This document shows, piece after piece, positions 36,928 to 48,829 of a stretch of DNA of 64,000 nt. Both the position numbers and the translations under genes were made by a program. Below the pieces are notes generated by a model that did no database searches, had not been told where the DNA came from, and saw only the letters and a list, made by a program, of their open reading frames with translations. Each line of letters opens with the position of its first letter. Within the stretch, counting starts at the first letter, position 1. The stretch is from Manis javanica (taxonomy: Eukaryota > Chordata > Mammalia > Pholidota > Manidae), in contig NC_133156.1 of the NCBI RefSeq assembly GCF_040802235.1, forward strand, positions 111,444,173 to 111,508,172, written 5' to 3'.

Positions 36928-37609
36928 CGGGTATTCTTTTAGTATAAAATATCTCCCAGTATTTCATGCCTACTTCCAGAACAACATAGCTTCTCAGGGA
37001 AAATTTATAGCAACTTAGCCCATGCTTATTCTTTAAATAATACTTTTCTTACAGTAATAATGCACTCCAACCTCTACCCAGCTCAGTTGCTGGATTATCC
37101 CCAAATACCTAACTAAAGAAATCTCAAAAGATCCTTCAAAGTACTTTGTATTCTTTCAAGAGGAAGAAGGCCACAGCCAAAATGCAATCCATGCCAGGTG
37201 AAGTCAGGTGTTCATCATTAAAGGGGGAGCTTAACATCGCAGAGCAGAAATGATTGAAAGCACTTAGGGTTATGATGGCTGGAGAAGAGAAGGAATATGG
37301 TAATTGTTCAAATAGTTTAAAGTTGAATCAAAGACTAGACTCATCCTCTGTGTTCTCTAGGGATAGATTTAGAACCAGCACTGAAGATACAAGGAAACAG
37401 ATTTAAGTTCAGTATGAGCAAAAAATGTCTAATAAATAGTATTGTAGAAACACTAAACAAGTGAAGTTGGGAACTCCCTGCTCCTGGAGCTGGATTCAAA
37501 CATAAGGGGAAGCAAAAAGAATTAGGGTACATCTTTTCTACAGGAGATTATGATTATTCTATAACAATCTGCCATAGATTAAGGCTTAATTTACTAAAGC
37601 TCACTTAAA
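36928..37609. other. Unassigned DNA
   Basis: No recognisable feature. Confidence 0.5.
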
Positions 37610-37775
37610 ACAAATCTTTGAGTGTTTCTTATACTTCTGGCATAGTGTGAGCTTCTAGGAGTAAAAAAATGCGTAAGTCAAGTCCCTGACTTCAACAAAC
37701 TTTCAATCTAGTGGAAGAAACACAGGGTAATTGAGACAGTCATACAAACAAATGCAAGGCAGTGTCATGAAATTG
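37610..37775 (-). mobile_element. L2-like 3' tail, reverse orientation
   Basis: 'AAGTCCCTGACTTCAACAAACTTTCAATCTAGTGG…AGACAGTCATACAAACAAATG' parallels the reverse L2-associated tail (GGTCCCTGCCCTCAAGGAGCTTACAGTCTAGTGGGGGAGACAGACA). Same type as 4195-4350. Confidence 0.5.
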
Positions 37776-37799
37776 TAACTGGAGTTTGATTATCTGTTG

Positions 37800-37935
37800 C
37801 CCCTACTAGGAGCTAAGCTTCTTAAAGACAAAGTCTATCTATTTTGCTCACGATTTTATCTCCAGAGACTAATACAGTGACTGCCATATAGTAGGCACTC
37901 AATACAGTTTTGTTGTCTGGATTTATTGAACAATA
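37800..37935 (+). mobile_element. L2 3' tail
   Basis: 'GGAGCTAAGCTTCTTAAAGACAAAGTCTATC', 'ATTTTATCTCCAGAGACTAATACAGTGACTGCCATATAGTAGGCACTCAATACA' follow the L2 end consensus (AAGCTCCTTGAGGGCAGGGAC…CCAGCACCTAGCACAGTGCCTGGCACATAGTAGGCGCTCAATA). It lies head to head with 37610-37775. Confidence 0.65.
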
Positions 37936-38169
37936 CAAGTGTCTATTCTGATTGTGATTAATCTGGTGTAGTATTAAGGAGGGGCTATTTAATGTTGTCT
38001 GACAAGATGGGAAGTGTTCAGACAGGAGGCAATTCTCCTCTGTCCCTAACATCAGAGCAGAAGTGTGAGCTGACATGGAGGAGAAATTTACAGTCAAGAA
38101 GAAAGCAGAAATCTTAGCATGTTCAAGCAAGGATATTGATATGAAACTGCATTATGCTGAGATTATAAG

Positions 38170-38480
38170 CAGTTTCACATCATGGGAGTGTAGGATTTAG
38201 GGCAGTTAGTGGTAGGAGACAAGTCTGAAAAAGCTGTCAGAGATTGAATCATGAGGTACATTTTTATCCTTTGAAGACATTCAGTGAATAAAGTAAAATT
38301 ATCAGATTTTCCTTTCAGGAAGAAAACTCTGGCAGCAGTGTAGGAGGATTCAAGGGCAGATTGAGTAAGAGCTAAGGGGAGATATAGGAGGCTAATGCAG
38401 TTATCCAGGGAAGACACTAGAAGGAAGGAACGTTTAGAAGAGAATAATGGCAGTGAAGACAAAGGGACAGAGATTTACTT
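38170..38480 (+). mobile_element. Ancient interspersed repeat, family not assigned
   Basis: 'AAAACTCTGGCAGCAGTGTAGGAGGATTCAAGGGCAGATTGAGTAAGAGC' and 'AGGAGGCTAATGCAGTTATCCAGG' mirror a very common old mammalian repeat (…TCACTCTGGCTGCTGTGTGGAGAA…CAGTTAGGAGGCTATTGCAATAATCCAGG…). I recognise the phrasing but not the family name with certainty. Confidence 0.5.
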
Positions 38481-40801
38481 GAGAGCTATTTAAGGGACAT
38501 AATTTATGGGACTTTGTGATTGGTGGATTGTTGTGTGTGTGTGGGAGTTGGTAAGGTCATGATGGCCAGTAGTAAGAGTGATATCCATGGTAGTGAGTTG
38601 TGACAACATAACAAATATATATGGAAATATAGGAGGTGGAGGATTTGAGAACCTATTGAGCAGAGAGAGCCTCACTTGATTTTATGGAATAATGATCTGA
38701 GAGGAAAGCATATATTGTAAATAATCTACATATACTGAGGTCAAGTGAGTGTGGATGAAGTCACGAGAGGAGAGTGTGCAAAGTAAAGTAAGAAGAGAAA
38801 TGAGGAAAGCATCTGACGAACATAAATGTTGAAGTAGTCGAAGCCTATCATTAACTGGGACATGTCACCAATATCAGACTCAGTGGTTAGCAGGAACATC
38901 ACTAGAATTTGGCAGTGAAACATGAGATAGGGTAAGTTCACAAAGAAAGTTTTGGTTGATAATATTTATCATTAACAATAACATCTGTAAAGCTGAGGTA
39001 TAATTACAGTGATGTGGACAAATGGTAACATTTTTAGAAGATCTTTCATGGGAAATCTCAAAGAACAACATTCCTAAATTTACAGAATGGCAGTAAGATC
39101 CAAAGCAGAGATAATGAGATTCTCAGGGAAAAGTTCAGATGAAGAATGTGTTTAATCACGTTTTGCTTTTTTTTCCCAAAGTCGCACATTCTGATTTTAG
39201 TACGTAGATTGACAAACTTTCTTTTCTTAGTCTGTCCTTCCTCCAGAGGGCTATTGGGTCTCTAAAATTTATATTTTCACTTTAGGTTGTAGATAATGGC
39301 AGTCATAACTTTATTAGATAAGGTCAATTTACTTAATCATTTTGTACAGGCAAGGAGAAGGGTTAAACTTGGGTGTGCCACTAAAATGGACATCAGGTGC
39401 TAATCCAATGCCTCACAGCCAAACTTCACAAATCTCCAAAGCTCTCTGTAGTCTGCATGGTTTTCCTTGGTTGTCTCTAAAGCTAGCACAAAAACAAAAA
39501 CACAGACAATATGGAAATGTACTCATTTCTTTTTTTCCAATATACATAAGCTTTTTGGTTCTTCATTGGCAGCTATCTGGTCCCCTGAGACACAGTTCTG
39601 GACAGAATCCAGAAACAAGTTTAGTGCTTGAGGTGGAACATTGTGAAATCAGTAAGAAAGATCCTTGCTGATCCAAATAAGCAAAATAGTTCTCTGGTGG
39701 GTGGGTGCTCCAAGCAAAAACACTTAAAGGAACCCAAGACTTCTGGCTTGACCCAGGGTCAGTTAAATTTCATTTCTGTTGAATCTTGGATCATGATTGG
39801 GTAGACTGTTGCTCACTATAGGGCAACTCACTCATTTCCTTTGACACATGCTCTTGTTTTGCCATGAACACTAAGTGACCTCAAACACATTTTTTTCTAA
39901 AATTGTAGCAACAAGGGACTTGAAAAAAATGAAACTCATGAGACAGCTATCTCTCTTGGCTTCTGAAACTGTTGCTTCTTAATTGTCCCAAGAAAGATGA
40001 AATGATGTTACTGACCCCATTTCTTAGGAATGACAAATGGATCGCTTCAGTAATAAATGCAAGAATAGATGTTGGTTAAGAATGCTCTGAGAATGTTATT
40101 TTTGCCTTATATGTTTATCATGGATTCAACCGATTAAAAGCTGAACTGGATTAAAGCTCAAGACATCAGTTTTTTAATATTGAAGAATTTCAAATACAAA
40201 ATCACCAAAGACCTTATATGCACTTTGAACATCTCTTCCTCTCCCCCAAATTCCATGTAAACAAAGTATGCTTCTTGCTTTGTACTATTAGCTGTATCAG
40301 ATTATCAGTTTTTCTCTAGAACAAAGTTTGGATACTTTCCTTAAAATTTTCCTTGTAACATAATTATGATATTTTGTAGGAATGTAGAAGTCATCAGGAA
40401 ATATTTTTAAAAAATTACTGGCAAACATATATACTTAATTCTGGAAGGAAGTCAGGTGTAGAACTTAAGGGACAAAAATGATAGAACTTTATCTCTTCTT
40501 TAATCATCTAGAGAAAGAAGGTATCTTTACTCCCTGCAAGAGGCAGACACAATTCCTCCATATGTTAAAAAAAAAAAATCATTTAGTAAAAGTTCTTTAG
40601 GAGGGGTGGTTATGGTAAAAGACTGAGGATTTTTTTCTTTATTTATGTGTTGACTTATGGCCAAAAATAATTTAAGGCCACAAAGAGAATATGCTTGAAA
40701 GATTCAAAAGTTTTGTTATAGCAAACCGTGTTACTTAGGAATTGTGGTTCTGAACTAGATATCAACTTTTTTAAATGGAATAGTTTGAAGGATAATTTCT
40801 T
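38481..40801. other. Unassigned DNA, 2.3 kb
   Basis: No repeat or exon is recognised. A frame of about 109 codons on + (39342-39671) shows no motif and is judged chance. Confidence 0.45.
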
Positions 40802-40868
40802 CCATCTATCTATCTATCTATCATCTATCTATCTATCCATCCACCTATCCATCTATCTATGTATTTAT
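40802..40868. repeat. (TATC)n microsatellite, interrupted
   Basis: Tetranucleotide TATC units with CATC and CACC variants. Confidence 0.9.
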
Positions 40869-41094
40869 CCCTTCCTGTCTATCTACTTTGGTGTTTATTC
40901 AACAAATGTTTCTTGGTTCTTTTCTTTGTACAGTTTTGTGCACCAGTCACCACAAAAGTAAAAGATCAAGATAGCCTTTGGCCATTGTTTGTGTGAGATG
41001 GTCTTTACTATGCTGAGAAATTGCATAAATTATTATTTATGATAAAAGAAGAAATTGTTCTCATATCAAATGTTTAATTGATTAATTAGACTGA

Positions 41095-41240
41095 TGTTTC
41101 CCATAACTAGGCTGGTTGTCAAATCAGAGACACTTGTGAAATATAAAGATTTCCAGGCCTCGTCTTTCGACCTTTAATCTCCTGGGCCTGAAGAGTGGGA
41201 ATGGGAATCTCCTGTTTTAATAAAGAGCCAGACAATTTAG
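41095..41240 (+). mobile_element. MER5A-like hAT MITE, diverged
   Basis: 'TCAAATCAGAGACACTTGTGAAATATAAAGATTTCCAGGCC', 'AATCTCCTGGGCCTG…GGGAATCTCCTGTTTTAATAAAG' follow the MER5A internal order (CAGAATCACCTGG…CTTGTTAAAATGCAGATTCCTGGGCC…). Terminal inverted repeats are lost. Confidence 0.5.
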
Positions 41241-43174
41241 ATACTTAGAAGAGTGTAAAGAACATGGTAAAAAGTATGAACTCTGCTTGGGCAGAGACCC
41301 AGTCTTGCTTACCATGGTGTTTAGTGTATAGCATAGTGCTGGGTCCATAAATGGTGCTCAGTAACTGTTAAACAGTAGAGTAGAACATCTGTACAAATAG
41401 CCTTTCTGCAAGCACTCACTTCTTACTATAGTTCTAACTTCATTGCTGTCTGTGCTTTTCATCTCTTGATTCTTTTCCCGTGTGGTATAAACACTCCTCT
41501 ATTCACTATGTTTTGGGATCCTCATGTCATCTGGATCAATAGCATCAGTTTAAATAGAAAATTAATTACCCAGCAGTATATTACTCAGTGTCTTTTGGCC
41601 TGAGGATCTTTATGTAGCAAATTAGTGTCTACAGAGCTGGGTGTAGATCTGCCTTAATAATATTGTTACTTGTGTTTATATAATATCTTTCTCTTAGGAC
41701 TGAAATCCTTCTTCAGACATTATTTAGCAAGTACAATCTATTTATCCCTCTGTAGGTGTGTCCGTTGCCTTAGGGATGCCTTACACATGAGTCTAGTTGA
41801 TTGGACCACCAAGAATTTAGTGGCAATGATTCTTCCACCTGGCTGTTGGGCCTCAGGGTGCCTGACAAAGGTGCGTCCCAACAAGCAAAGGCATCTCCCC
41901 TTCAGACAGGCAATAGTTTGACACTTCGTTTATAACTAGGTGTTACCTTAGCTGGAGGGGTGAAACAGGGCTGGGGTAGGCCAAGGGAGGAGTGTCTTGG
42001 CAAAGAGGATGTGGCTGATGATAGAGGCTGGTGACAGACTGACCTCAGTCTCATGTGGGAGGACAGGAAGAATCTGACCCAATAGGTCAGAAATGACAAC
42101 TGGTAGAAAGTGAAATTGAAGATTGGCATGCTGGAAAGATTTCCCTGAGGTCACTGTCTGGTTGAATCAACCATGGATAAAACTGAACTTTGACCTAAAT
42201 CCAGTCACCAGACTGGATCCTGAAGAGGGAATACTCAACATTCTTAAAGGTCTAATCAGTGAACTTGGCTAGGATGTGATTTGACATATCTCTGTGTTGT
42301 TTGGGCAAGGTTATTCGAAAGTTTGTCCTATGATTTTTTCTTTTTCCTATTAAGCTTTAAATCCTAGGAGAAAAATTCCTGAGGTTATTCATCACATCAC
42401 TTCTTGGGAACACATATGTGGAAGAACACGTCTTAGTCAAGGTAAATTTCCATAGACAATTATCAAGCACTGTGGCTTTTCCTGACAAGGCATGTATTTT
42501 TCTGTACTACTGGTTAGTAACAGATATCAGCTAGCATCAGATAATATTACACCAAATTTCTCTTCATTTGTGTTTTGACTTTTGCATATTCTGAGAAGAC
42601 AAGTATGAATCACAGGTATTCAGCTATCTAGCAGGTTCCTAGTATTTGTCAATCTCTGTAGTAAATTGAAATTTTCCCTCTTGGCTTATAGCCAGTAGGC
42701 CCTGTAGGCAATATAAGGGTGCTTATGGAAACCCAATGTGTGAGGATTACTTCTAGGATCTTTGAACCCCAGGGATGGTAAATGTTTTGCATAGGAAAGA
42801 ATACTAAGGAGATCTGTAGTCCTCTTCCCTCCAACTCCAGCCTTCCCCCAGATGTAAATCTTATTTAGTATTTTCATTAAACTTGTTAACCTTCTGTTAA
42901 GTCTGTGGCTGATGTAGTGAAAATTAGCTTTTTCAGAGTTTATATTTCCCCTCCAGAAACAGGCATGTAGAGACATAATCACTGAAGAGAATTCTTCTAC
43001 ACTGTAAAGTTTCATTTTCAGTACAAGGGAGAGTCAAATGCTGCATGTAGCACAGTGACAATCCTGTCTATCATTTTTGGCTCATTATGTTATATTACAC
43101 CAGTTTTTTTACTCCTCCCTCTGGTCTCTGATAAACCTTAGGGAAGGCCTATTATGAAGCCCAGTAAAGCTGCA
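41241..43174. other. Unassigned DNA
   Basis: No supported feature. Confidence 0.5.
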
Positions 43175-43345
43175 TTTGTTAAGTATCTTCTAAGATCAGG
43201 GAATTTATTCCTCACAACTCTGGAGGATGGATATTTTCACTGCCATTGTACTAGAAAAACTAAGCCTGAGAGATGTTAAATAATTTTCTAAGATGGCACA
43301 GTTATCAAGAGGCAGTGTTCAGACTTGAATCCATGTCTGCCTAGC
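43175..43345 (-). mobile_element. MIR SINE
   Basis: Reverse MIR order: 'CCTCACAACTCTGGAGGATGGATATTTTCACTGCCATTGTACTAGAAAAACTAAGCCTGAGAGATGTTAAAT', 'TAAGATGGCACAGTTATCAAGAGGCAGTGTTCAGACTTGAATCCATGTCTGCC'. The 'GAGATGTTAA…' and 'GGATTTGAACCCA' counterparts are clear. Confidence 0.72.
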
Positions 43346-44164
43346 CTTGGAACCCAAGCAGCACAACCAGTAGTGGGGAGTTGGGGAAATAGGTGAGGAG
43401 TTGAAAGATGGCAGTTTTTGCCTTGGCTCTGTAACCAAGTGTGTGGGCTTAATGAAGTCGTATTCTTTCTATTGTCTATCCCTATCTGCACACTGCTTGC
43501 TCTCATTTTATTCCATGGATGAATTTGTGAGGTCCTACTGACAACTTTGGTACCAGAGTTTCCATGAGAGACCCAAGGACATCAAGGAAAAGTCAGAGCA
43601 GCCATATTTGATTACAGAAGAAATACAGAAGACAGAGATTAAGAGTTTTGACACAGAGGACGCTCTGAAATGGAATGTTTAGTTAGATGCCTGGCTGGCT
43701 CTTGCATTTTGTCTCCTAAATGCCTATGTTTAGTGGTTGGGTATAGTTCTGAAAGTTGTTCTGTCTCTAAAACCTTTAGAAAATTTCCAGGCCTGCCTTG
43801 GTGGAGTAAAACAGTGCTTTAGTGCAGTGGCTAATTTAAGGATGATCGGGGATCCCTTTTAAGTTTTTCTAAACTACTAAGTGTTCTGGGACCTAGTGTG
43901 AATTGCTCTGAAAATTTAAGGTCTTACCTTTGAAAAATATATGACCTGAAAATACAAGCTTTATTAAACAATAAATCAGAGAGGTCACTGTATAGGTTAG
44001 CTTCTCTGAATTAGAGTAATTTCTATTTTTCATTTTATATGAGACATTGTCTAGTGAATCCAAAATAGGATTTAATTTTCAGAAATTTGTTTCTCACACA
44101 GCTTTAGTGGGCCATATCTGCCTTCTGCAGTGTCCTGCAGTGGCAAGGGTCCTCTGTAATCTGT
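43346..44164. other. Unassigned DNA
   Basis: No supported feature. Confidence 0.5.
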
Positions 44165-44330
44165 CAGAAGATTTATGGTTTTGTCTCAGCGCTCCCATTA
44201 GCTAGCTGTGTGTCCTTGAGCAATTCACCTAAACTTTCTGGGTTTTATGGTCATTACTTATAAATGAGACAGTTGGGGTCTTTAAGATCTTATGGTATCT
44301 GCCAGTTCTTAAATTCTGTGATATTATGGT
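44165..44330 (+). mobile_element. MIR SINE
   Basis: 'CTCCCATTAGCTAGCTGTGTGTCCTTGAGCAATTCACCTAAACTTTCTGGG' is the MIR core (CACTTACTAGCTGTGTGACCTTGGGCAAGTCACTTAACCTCTCTGGG), followed by 'ATAAATGAGACAGTTGGGGTCTTTAAGATC' and 'TTAAATTCTGTGAT' as in MIR subtypes with a TTCTATGATT end. Confidence 0.75.
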
Positions 44331-45399
44331 ATACCATTTGGTTTCTGGTTAAAAATAAATCCCCACACTAATGGTTTCCCTATAGAATTATAATGTCACA
44401 TATATTAATACTAATAATACCTTGTTAATGGTTTTCTAAAATGCTGTTGTATGAATTTGTGAGTCATTGGGCGGAGCTCAGGAAGTACAACCTCATGTAC
44501 ATATTTTTATTCGAGGAAAAAGTGTGGCTCCAAAGATTTTATGAAGAATCAAACATTGTACATGTTTGTTAAGCTATTTAACACACACACAGAGTTGAGG
44601 AATACATGGGCTGTGGGAAGCTGGGAGTGACCTTAATTTTATTCAGGAACAAACATTTCATTTCCCAATATTTTAGTGTTGGAATTGTGATTATGTCTTT
44701 GTTCTTGTCTCCTTTCCTTTCTGGCCAGATAAGCAGACATATTGCCTTACATAGCAAGGGTGTTGACGGTGTCTGAAAGGAAAACAATCTGATTTTTGAG
44801 CAGATTGTTTTTTATGGGTCAGCACTTTTGTGACTATAACAGACCGTGACTGATTAAGACAAATGGTTGTTGGATGACTTGAAGGAAGGAGAGGTTCATT
44901 CAGTGAGTGACTAGAGAGGGTAATAATTCTGGGTCTTGAGAGCTGCCAGCAGTCTCCGGCCATCGAGCACAAATTCTAGCTACAGACACTGAGGTTTGGC
45001 AAAATCACTTCTCATTTGGGAAACTTTTTCTCACACTGAACATGTCAGAGTCTCAGTTGAAAAGAGGGAATATTGATGGATACTCTAATTAAAGACAAAT
45101 CTGATAAGACTAAAGAGATATGATAATTAAATGCTAGGCATGATAGATTAGATTCTAGACTGAAAAAAAATTTATAAAGATTATCATTGGGACAAATGGC
45201 CAAATGGGATTGGTGACTGTGTATTAGAAAATAAAATTATAAATTTCCTGATTTTAGTTACTATTGTGATTATGTCAGATACTGCTTTTGTTCTTAGTAA
45301 GTACACACAGAAGTATTTAGGAGAAAAAGGGCATGGTGTACGCAACTTATTCTTAAACAGTTCATAGCAAATAATATACATACACACTAGAGGTAATAA
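44331..45399. other. Unassigned DNA
   Basis: No recognisable feature. Confidence 0.5.
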
Positions 45400-45478
45400 C
45401 TGATACAGCAACTTTGCTTGCAAGTTTTTTGTAAGTTTGAAAATAAAAAGTTACCAAAAAAAAGAAAAAAGAAAAAAT
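45400..45478 (+). mobile_element. Probable old L1M 3' terminus
   Basis: 'GCAACTTTGCTTGCAAGTTTTTTGTAAGTTTGAAAATAAAAAGTTA' followed by an interrupted A-tail (AAAAAAAAGAAAAAAG) is the usual end of old LINE-1 copies (CAACTTTTCTGTAAGTTTGAAATTATTTCAAAATAAAAAGTT). A short 5'-truncated fragment. Confidence 0.5.
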
Positions 45479-46819
45479 TCTGCCTGATTTTGAAGAATTG
45501 GGTGAAAATGTTAGCAAGTTCATCACATTCCCTATGGCCAGGACCAGCAAACTGGTAAACTTCTGAACTAGAAATTCAAGGATTTAGCTGAAAATAAAAG
45601 CCTTAGGCTTATTGGTACCACGAAACCATAAGCCTCACACTCTCTCCTTACTCAACATCACAACCTGTTCTTTTGTGTCATTATCCTTTGTCCTGGATCA
45701 GTCTGGGTAAGAGCTCGGGTTATTCAGTTCTACTCCTTCAGAAAGTCTCTCTAATACCTTGACCTAAATCAGAAGAAGTATGCGTAAAATCTCCCCAGGA
45801 ATTGGGAGAAGACTTCAGTATTTTTAAAGCTAGTGGGTCTTTTTTGTTGTAAACCAAGGTCTTTAGACTATATTTCACTTCTCTCACACTCTGGCTCAGT
45901 CTCCTTCCTCTCTTTTCTAATGTAAAGGAAAAAACCAAATCCTGGCTTTTTTGAAGCCATTCTGTGTGTGTGTCAGGGGTGGGGATGCAATTTCACCAAG
46001 CCAGACACCAGGAACACTCTCCTATGGGTCCAGCTAAAATGGACACATCTAATCCTGGCTTCCCAAAGACTAGTGCAGGCTGTCGGGGAAAGACATCCCG
46101 TAGGCTAACGGAGGGCAGCATGTTAGGGTCTTTTATTTTTATGGGAGTATTTGTTTTTACAGGTGGATTTTCATTGCTTTTGGAGTATTAACAATATAAT
46201 GCTCAGGATGCCAGTCTCATATTTGCAATTCCTACCCAAAAAGCTACCTTTGATCTCATTGGAGTTCATATTCTGGGTGTCTTTGGGAGCAAAAGTCTTT
46301 TCCTGCTACTTCATGGCTGTTAAAGCATGTCTGATATGGGGGCTTCATATAAGCTGCCTGTGAAGTAGAGGTTGCTTTGAAGGAATCTGGTCAGCTGTAA
46401 CATTCCTAGAGGAGCAGGATGTTCAGAGAGTGCAATTTTTTTTTCTTGAAGCAAAGACGCACATTAGAGTTGTGAGGCTGAAGAAGGTTAGAAGGATATG
46501 TTTGCCTTCAGGGTGTCCCATCTCAGCTTCTGGGTACTAGCCTGGGCAGGTAACTAGTCTGAGCAGGCTGCGCTTTAGTTGACACCTTCAGGATGAACAG
46601 GCAGGGAGAAACTTGTAGTCATTTTTCTTGGCAGAAGCTACAACCCAACCCAGGTTAATTATGTCTGAGAAGAAGAATAGTGTCTGGGCACCTGCAATTT
46701 TCAATTTGGTACCTCATTTTCCAGTGCCAAGTATATTCTATCAAACCATTCACAAAGTCCTTTCCTGGTTTCACATAAGACAATGGAAACACTGAGTTTA
46801 GAAACTTCTATATAATTGT
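45479..46819. other. Unassigned DNA
   Basis: No supported feature. Confidence 0.5.
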
Positions 46820-47030
46820 CACTGTTTACTGAGAACTTCATATGTGCCAGTGCTGCTTAAATGCTCTGCATGCATCCTGACATTTAATCTTCATAATAAC
46901 CCTGTGAAGGAGGTATTATTATTGCTCCCACTTAGTAGTTAAGAAAACTGGGGCTTAGATAATACCTTGCCCTAAATCACATGACTAAATAATGTGGAAC
47001 TGGTACCTGAAATTAAACCTACCAGACTGA
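46820..47030 (-). mobile_element. MIR SINE, near full length
   Basis: 'TTACTGAGAACTTCATATGTGCCAGTGCTGCTTAAATGCTCTGCATGCATCCTGACATTTAATCTTCATAATAACCCTGTGAAGGAGGTATTATTATTGCTCCCA' is a near-complete reverse MIR distal half, followed by 'AGAAAACTGGGGCTTAGATAATACCTTGCCCTAAATCACATGACTAAATAATGTGGAACTGG'. Confidence 0.82.
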
Positions 47031-47639
47031 AAGACTAAAAGATTTGTAAAAACAAGAATAAATATATTTTTGCTTAACATTCCTATGAATTAGAAGGTTG
47101 GAATTATTCCTTCTGATTTCATAGCCAGACCTAACTTAGGGGTATTTCTCAGAACTATAGATTTGTTAGAGTTAAATCCAGAACTGCTCTTCTCTTTGGG
47201 ATTTAAATCTGTTCCTTTTCCTAATAATAAATGTCACTAGAACTATATTATCTTTGAAAAGTCTCTGACTTAAGGATTAGGAAAGCTTGAGGAAATTACA
47301 TTCCAAAGCATATAAATTGCCTCTCTACTGACTTGTTCCCCACAAACCACAAATATGCAAGTCACTCATCTAAAACAAAACAAAAACAAAACAAGAAAGT
47401 AAACAAAAATCAACTCTGTCAATCATGCATCCTCTTCTATCTGCAGTCCTATTTGTCTTGCTTTCTTAGCAGTCAAGTTTCTTGTAAAAAAAAAAGTCAG
47501 CAATTACAGTTTTCATTGTTTTGGCATCCTGCTCACTCTTTCTGCAATCTGTCCCTTATACATGTCTCCCCACTGCATTGAAACTTCTTGGAAAGGTCAT
47601 TGGTTTATCCAATGCCAATTTAGTGGATTCCTCCTACAA
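47031..47639. other. Unassigned DNA
   Basis: An AAACAAAACAAAAAC-type A-rich stretch lies near 47372-47408. Nothing else. Confidence 0.5.
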
Positions 47640-47860
47640 CATTTTATTATAAATTTTCCATCATTCAGAAAAGTTGAAAGAGCTGTAGAGTGAACACCCA
47701 TATACCTAACACCTAAATTCTATAATAAATATTTTACCCTATTTTCTTTATTTATCTTTCTATCCATCTATCAATCCATCCAATTCAAAGTAAATTGCAA
47801 ACATTAGTGTGCTTCACTCCTAAGCACTTTAGCATACATTTCATTGACTAGAGTTCAAGG
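47640..47860 (-). mobile_element. Ancient L1M-like fragment
   Basis: 'AGAAAAGTTGAAAGAGCTGTAGAGTGAACACCCATATACCTAACACCTAAATTCTATAATAAATATTTTACC', 'TATCCATCTATCAATCCATCC', 'TCAAAGTAAATTGCAAACATTAGTGTGCTTCACTCCTAAGCACTTTAGCATACATTTCATTGACTAGAGTTC' match the reverse of a very common old L1M 3' region. The TATCC/ATCC repeats are part of that element, not a separate microsatellite. Confidence 0.6.
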
Positions 47861-48159
47861 CATGCTTTTTAATATTCTTCTCTCCTGACTTTAATTTGGC
47901 ATAGTATCTTGTCACATCTCTGTGTGAAACTGCCAAATCCAGCCTTAACCTCTCCTTACTGTGGTACCCAATTGATTAATGAATAATCACATATCAGAGT
48001 CTTATAATTCTCTTTTCCGTGTCATGGGTTTCTTCTTCACCTCTATGGCCTTTCCATTTCAATATATTTTCTGTCCCTTTTTCTTCTACCCACTCAAATA
48101 TTGATGTGTTTGATCTCTCTGACTATATTCTTTCCTGTCTCTATCATTTCTCTCTATCT

Positions 48160-48430
48160 TAGGTTTGGTTCATCAAGAAACAGTTATATGATGGAGGCTT
48201 GCATGTAGGAAGTTTACTGGGGAGCTTTCTTAGGAACAATACATACAGTGAAGGAAGTAGGATGCCATTATTACTGAGGCCACAGCTGACTCCAAGAAGA
48301 GCTCTGGAGGTTGGGTAGCTCTTCAGGACTATCCTGAATCAAGCCGAAGTGGCTAAGCCTTTTACCCTTACATCAAGTAGTGTTTGGAAATCCAGTGTCT
48401 GCCTTGGGCCTTTTTGCTGAAGCCTCTGTG
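48160..48430 (+). mobile_element. Unnamed ancient repeat, copy D
   Basis: Start 'TTAGGTTTGGTTCATCAAGAAACAG', 'GCATGTAGGAAGTTTACTGGGGAGC', 'AGAGCTCTGGAG' at 48298-48309, 'TCTTCAGGACTATCCTG' and AAGCCTTTTACCC at 48355-48367. It shares one exact word with A and B and another with C, so it ties the four copies together. Confidence 0.55.
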
Positions 48431-48829
48431 GTGCTATGCTAAACTAATATGCAGACTTTGGGGACATCACTGCTGTGAACTGTTATATACTATGGCTTGC
48501 CCTGGTTAGAGACTGTACTGGTTTTGAGAATTGTTTGTCCAAGAAAATGGGCCAACAAAAGCATGCACGTGCGTGTATGTGTCCAAAGTTACCAACAAGA
48601 AAGTAAGGGAGTCAAGAAGAATCTGGGGAGAATGACATATCTTTATTACTCATCAGCAGAGAGGCCCTGAAATGTATGAAGACTGGGAAATGGATCTGTC
48701 ACATATGGCAGTGTAGGCTGTATATTGCATTTTTCCAGGGATTGCCTTTCATCTCATAACCAAACCTGTTACTGTACCATTCTAATGATCTGCCCTCCCC
48801 AGTTGTTGTTTGAGACAAGCTTACACTCT
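48431..48829. other. Unassigned DNA
   Basis: No supported feature before the old L1 fragment begins. Confidence 0.5.

Noticed and set aside
39342-39671. 109-codon plus-strand frame
   Set aside because: No family resemblance and no flanking splice signals of note; treated as chance.
47757-47783. TATCC/ATCC repeats as an independent microsatellite
   Set aside because: These units belong to the common old L1M 3' region in which they lie.
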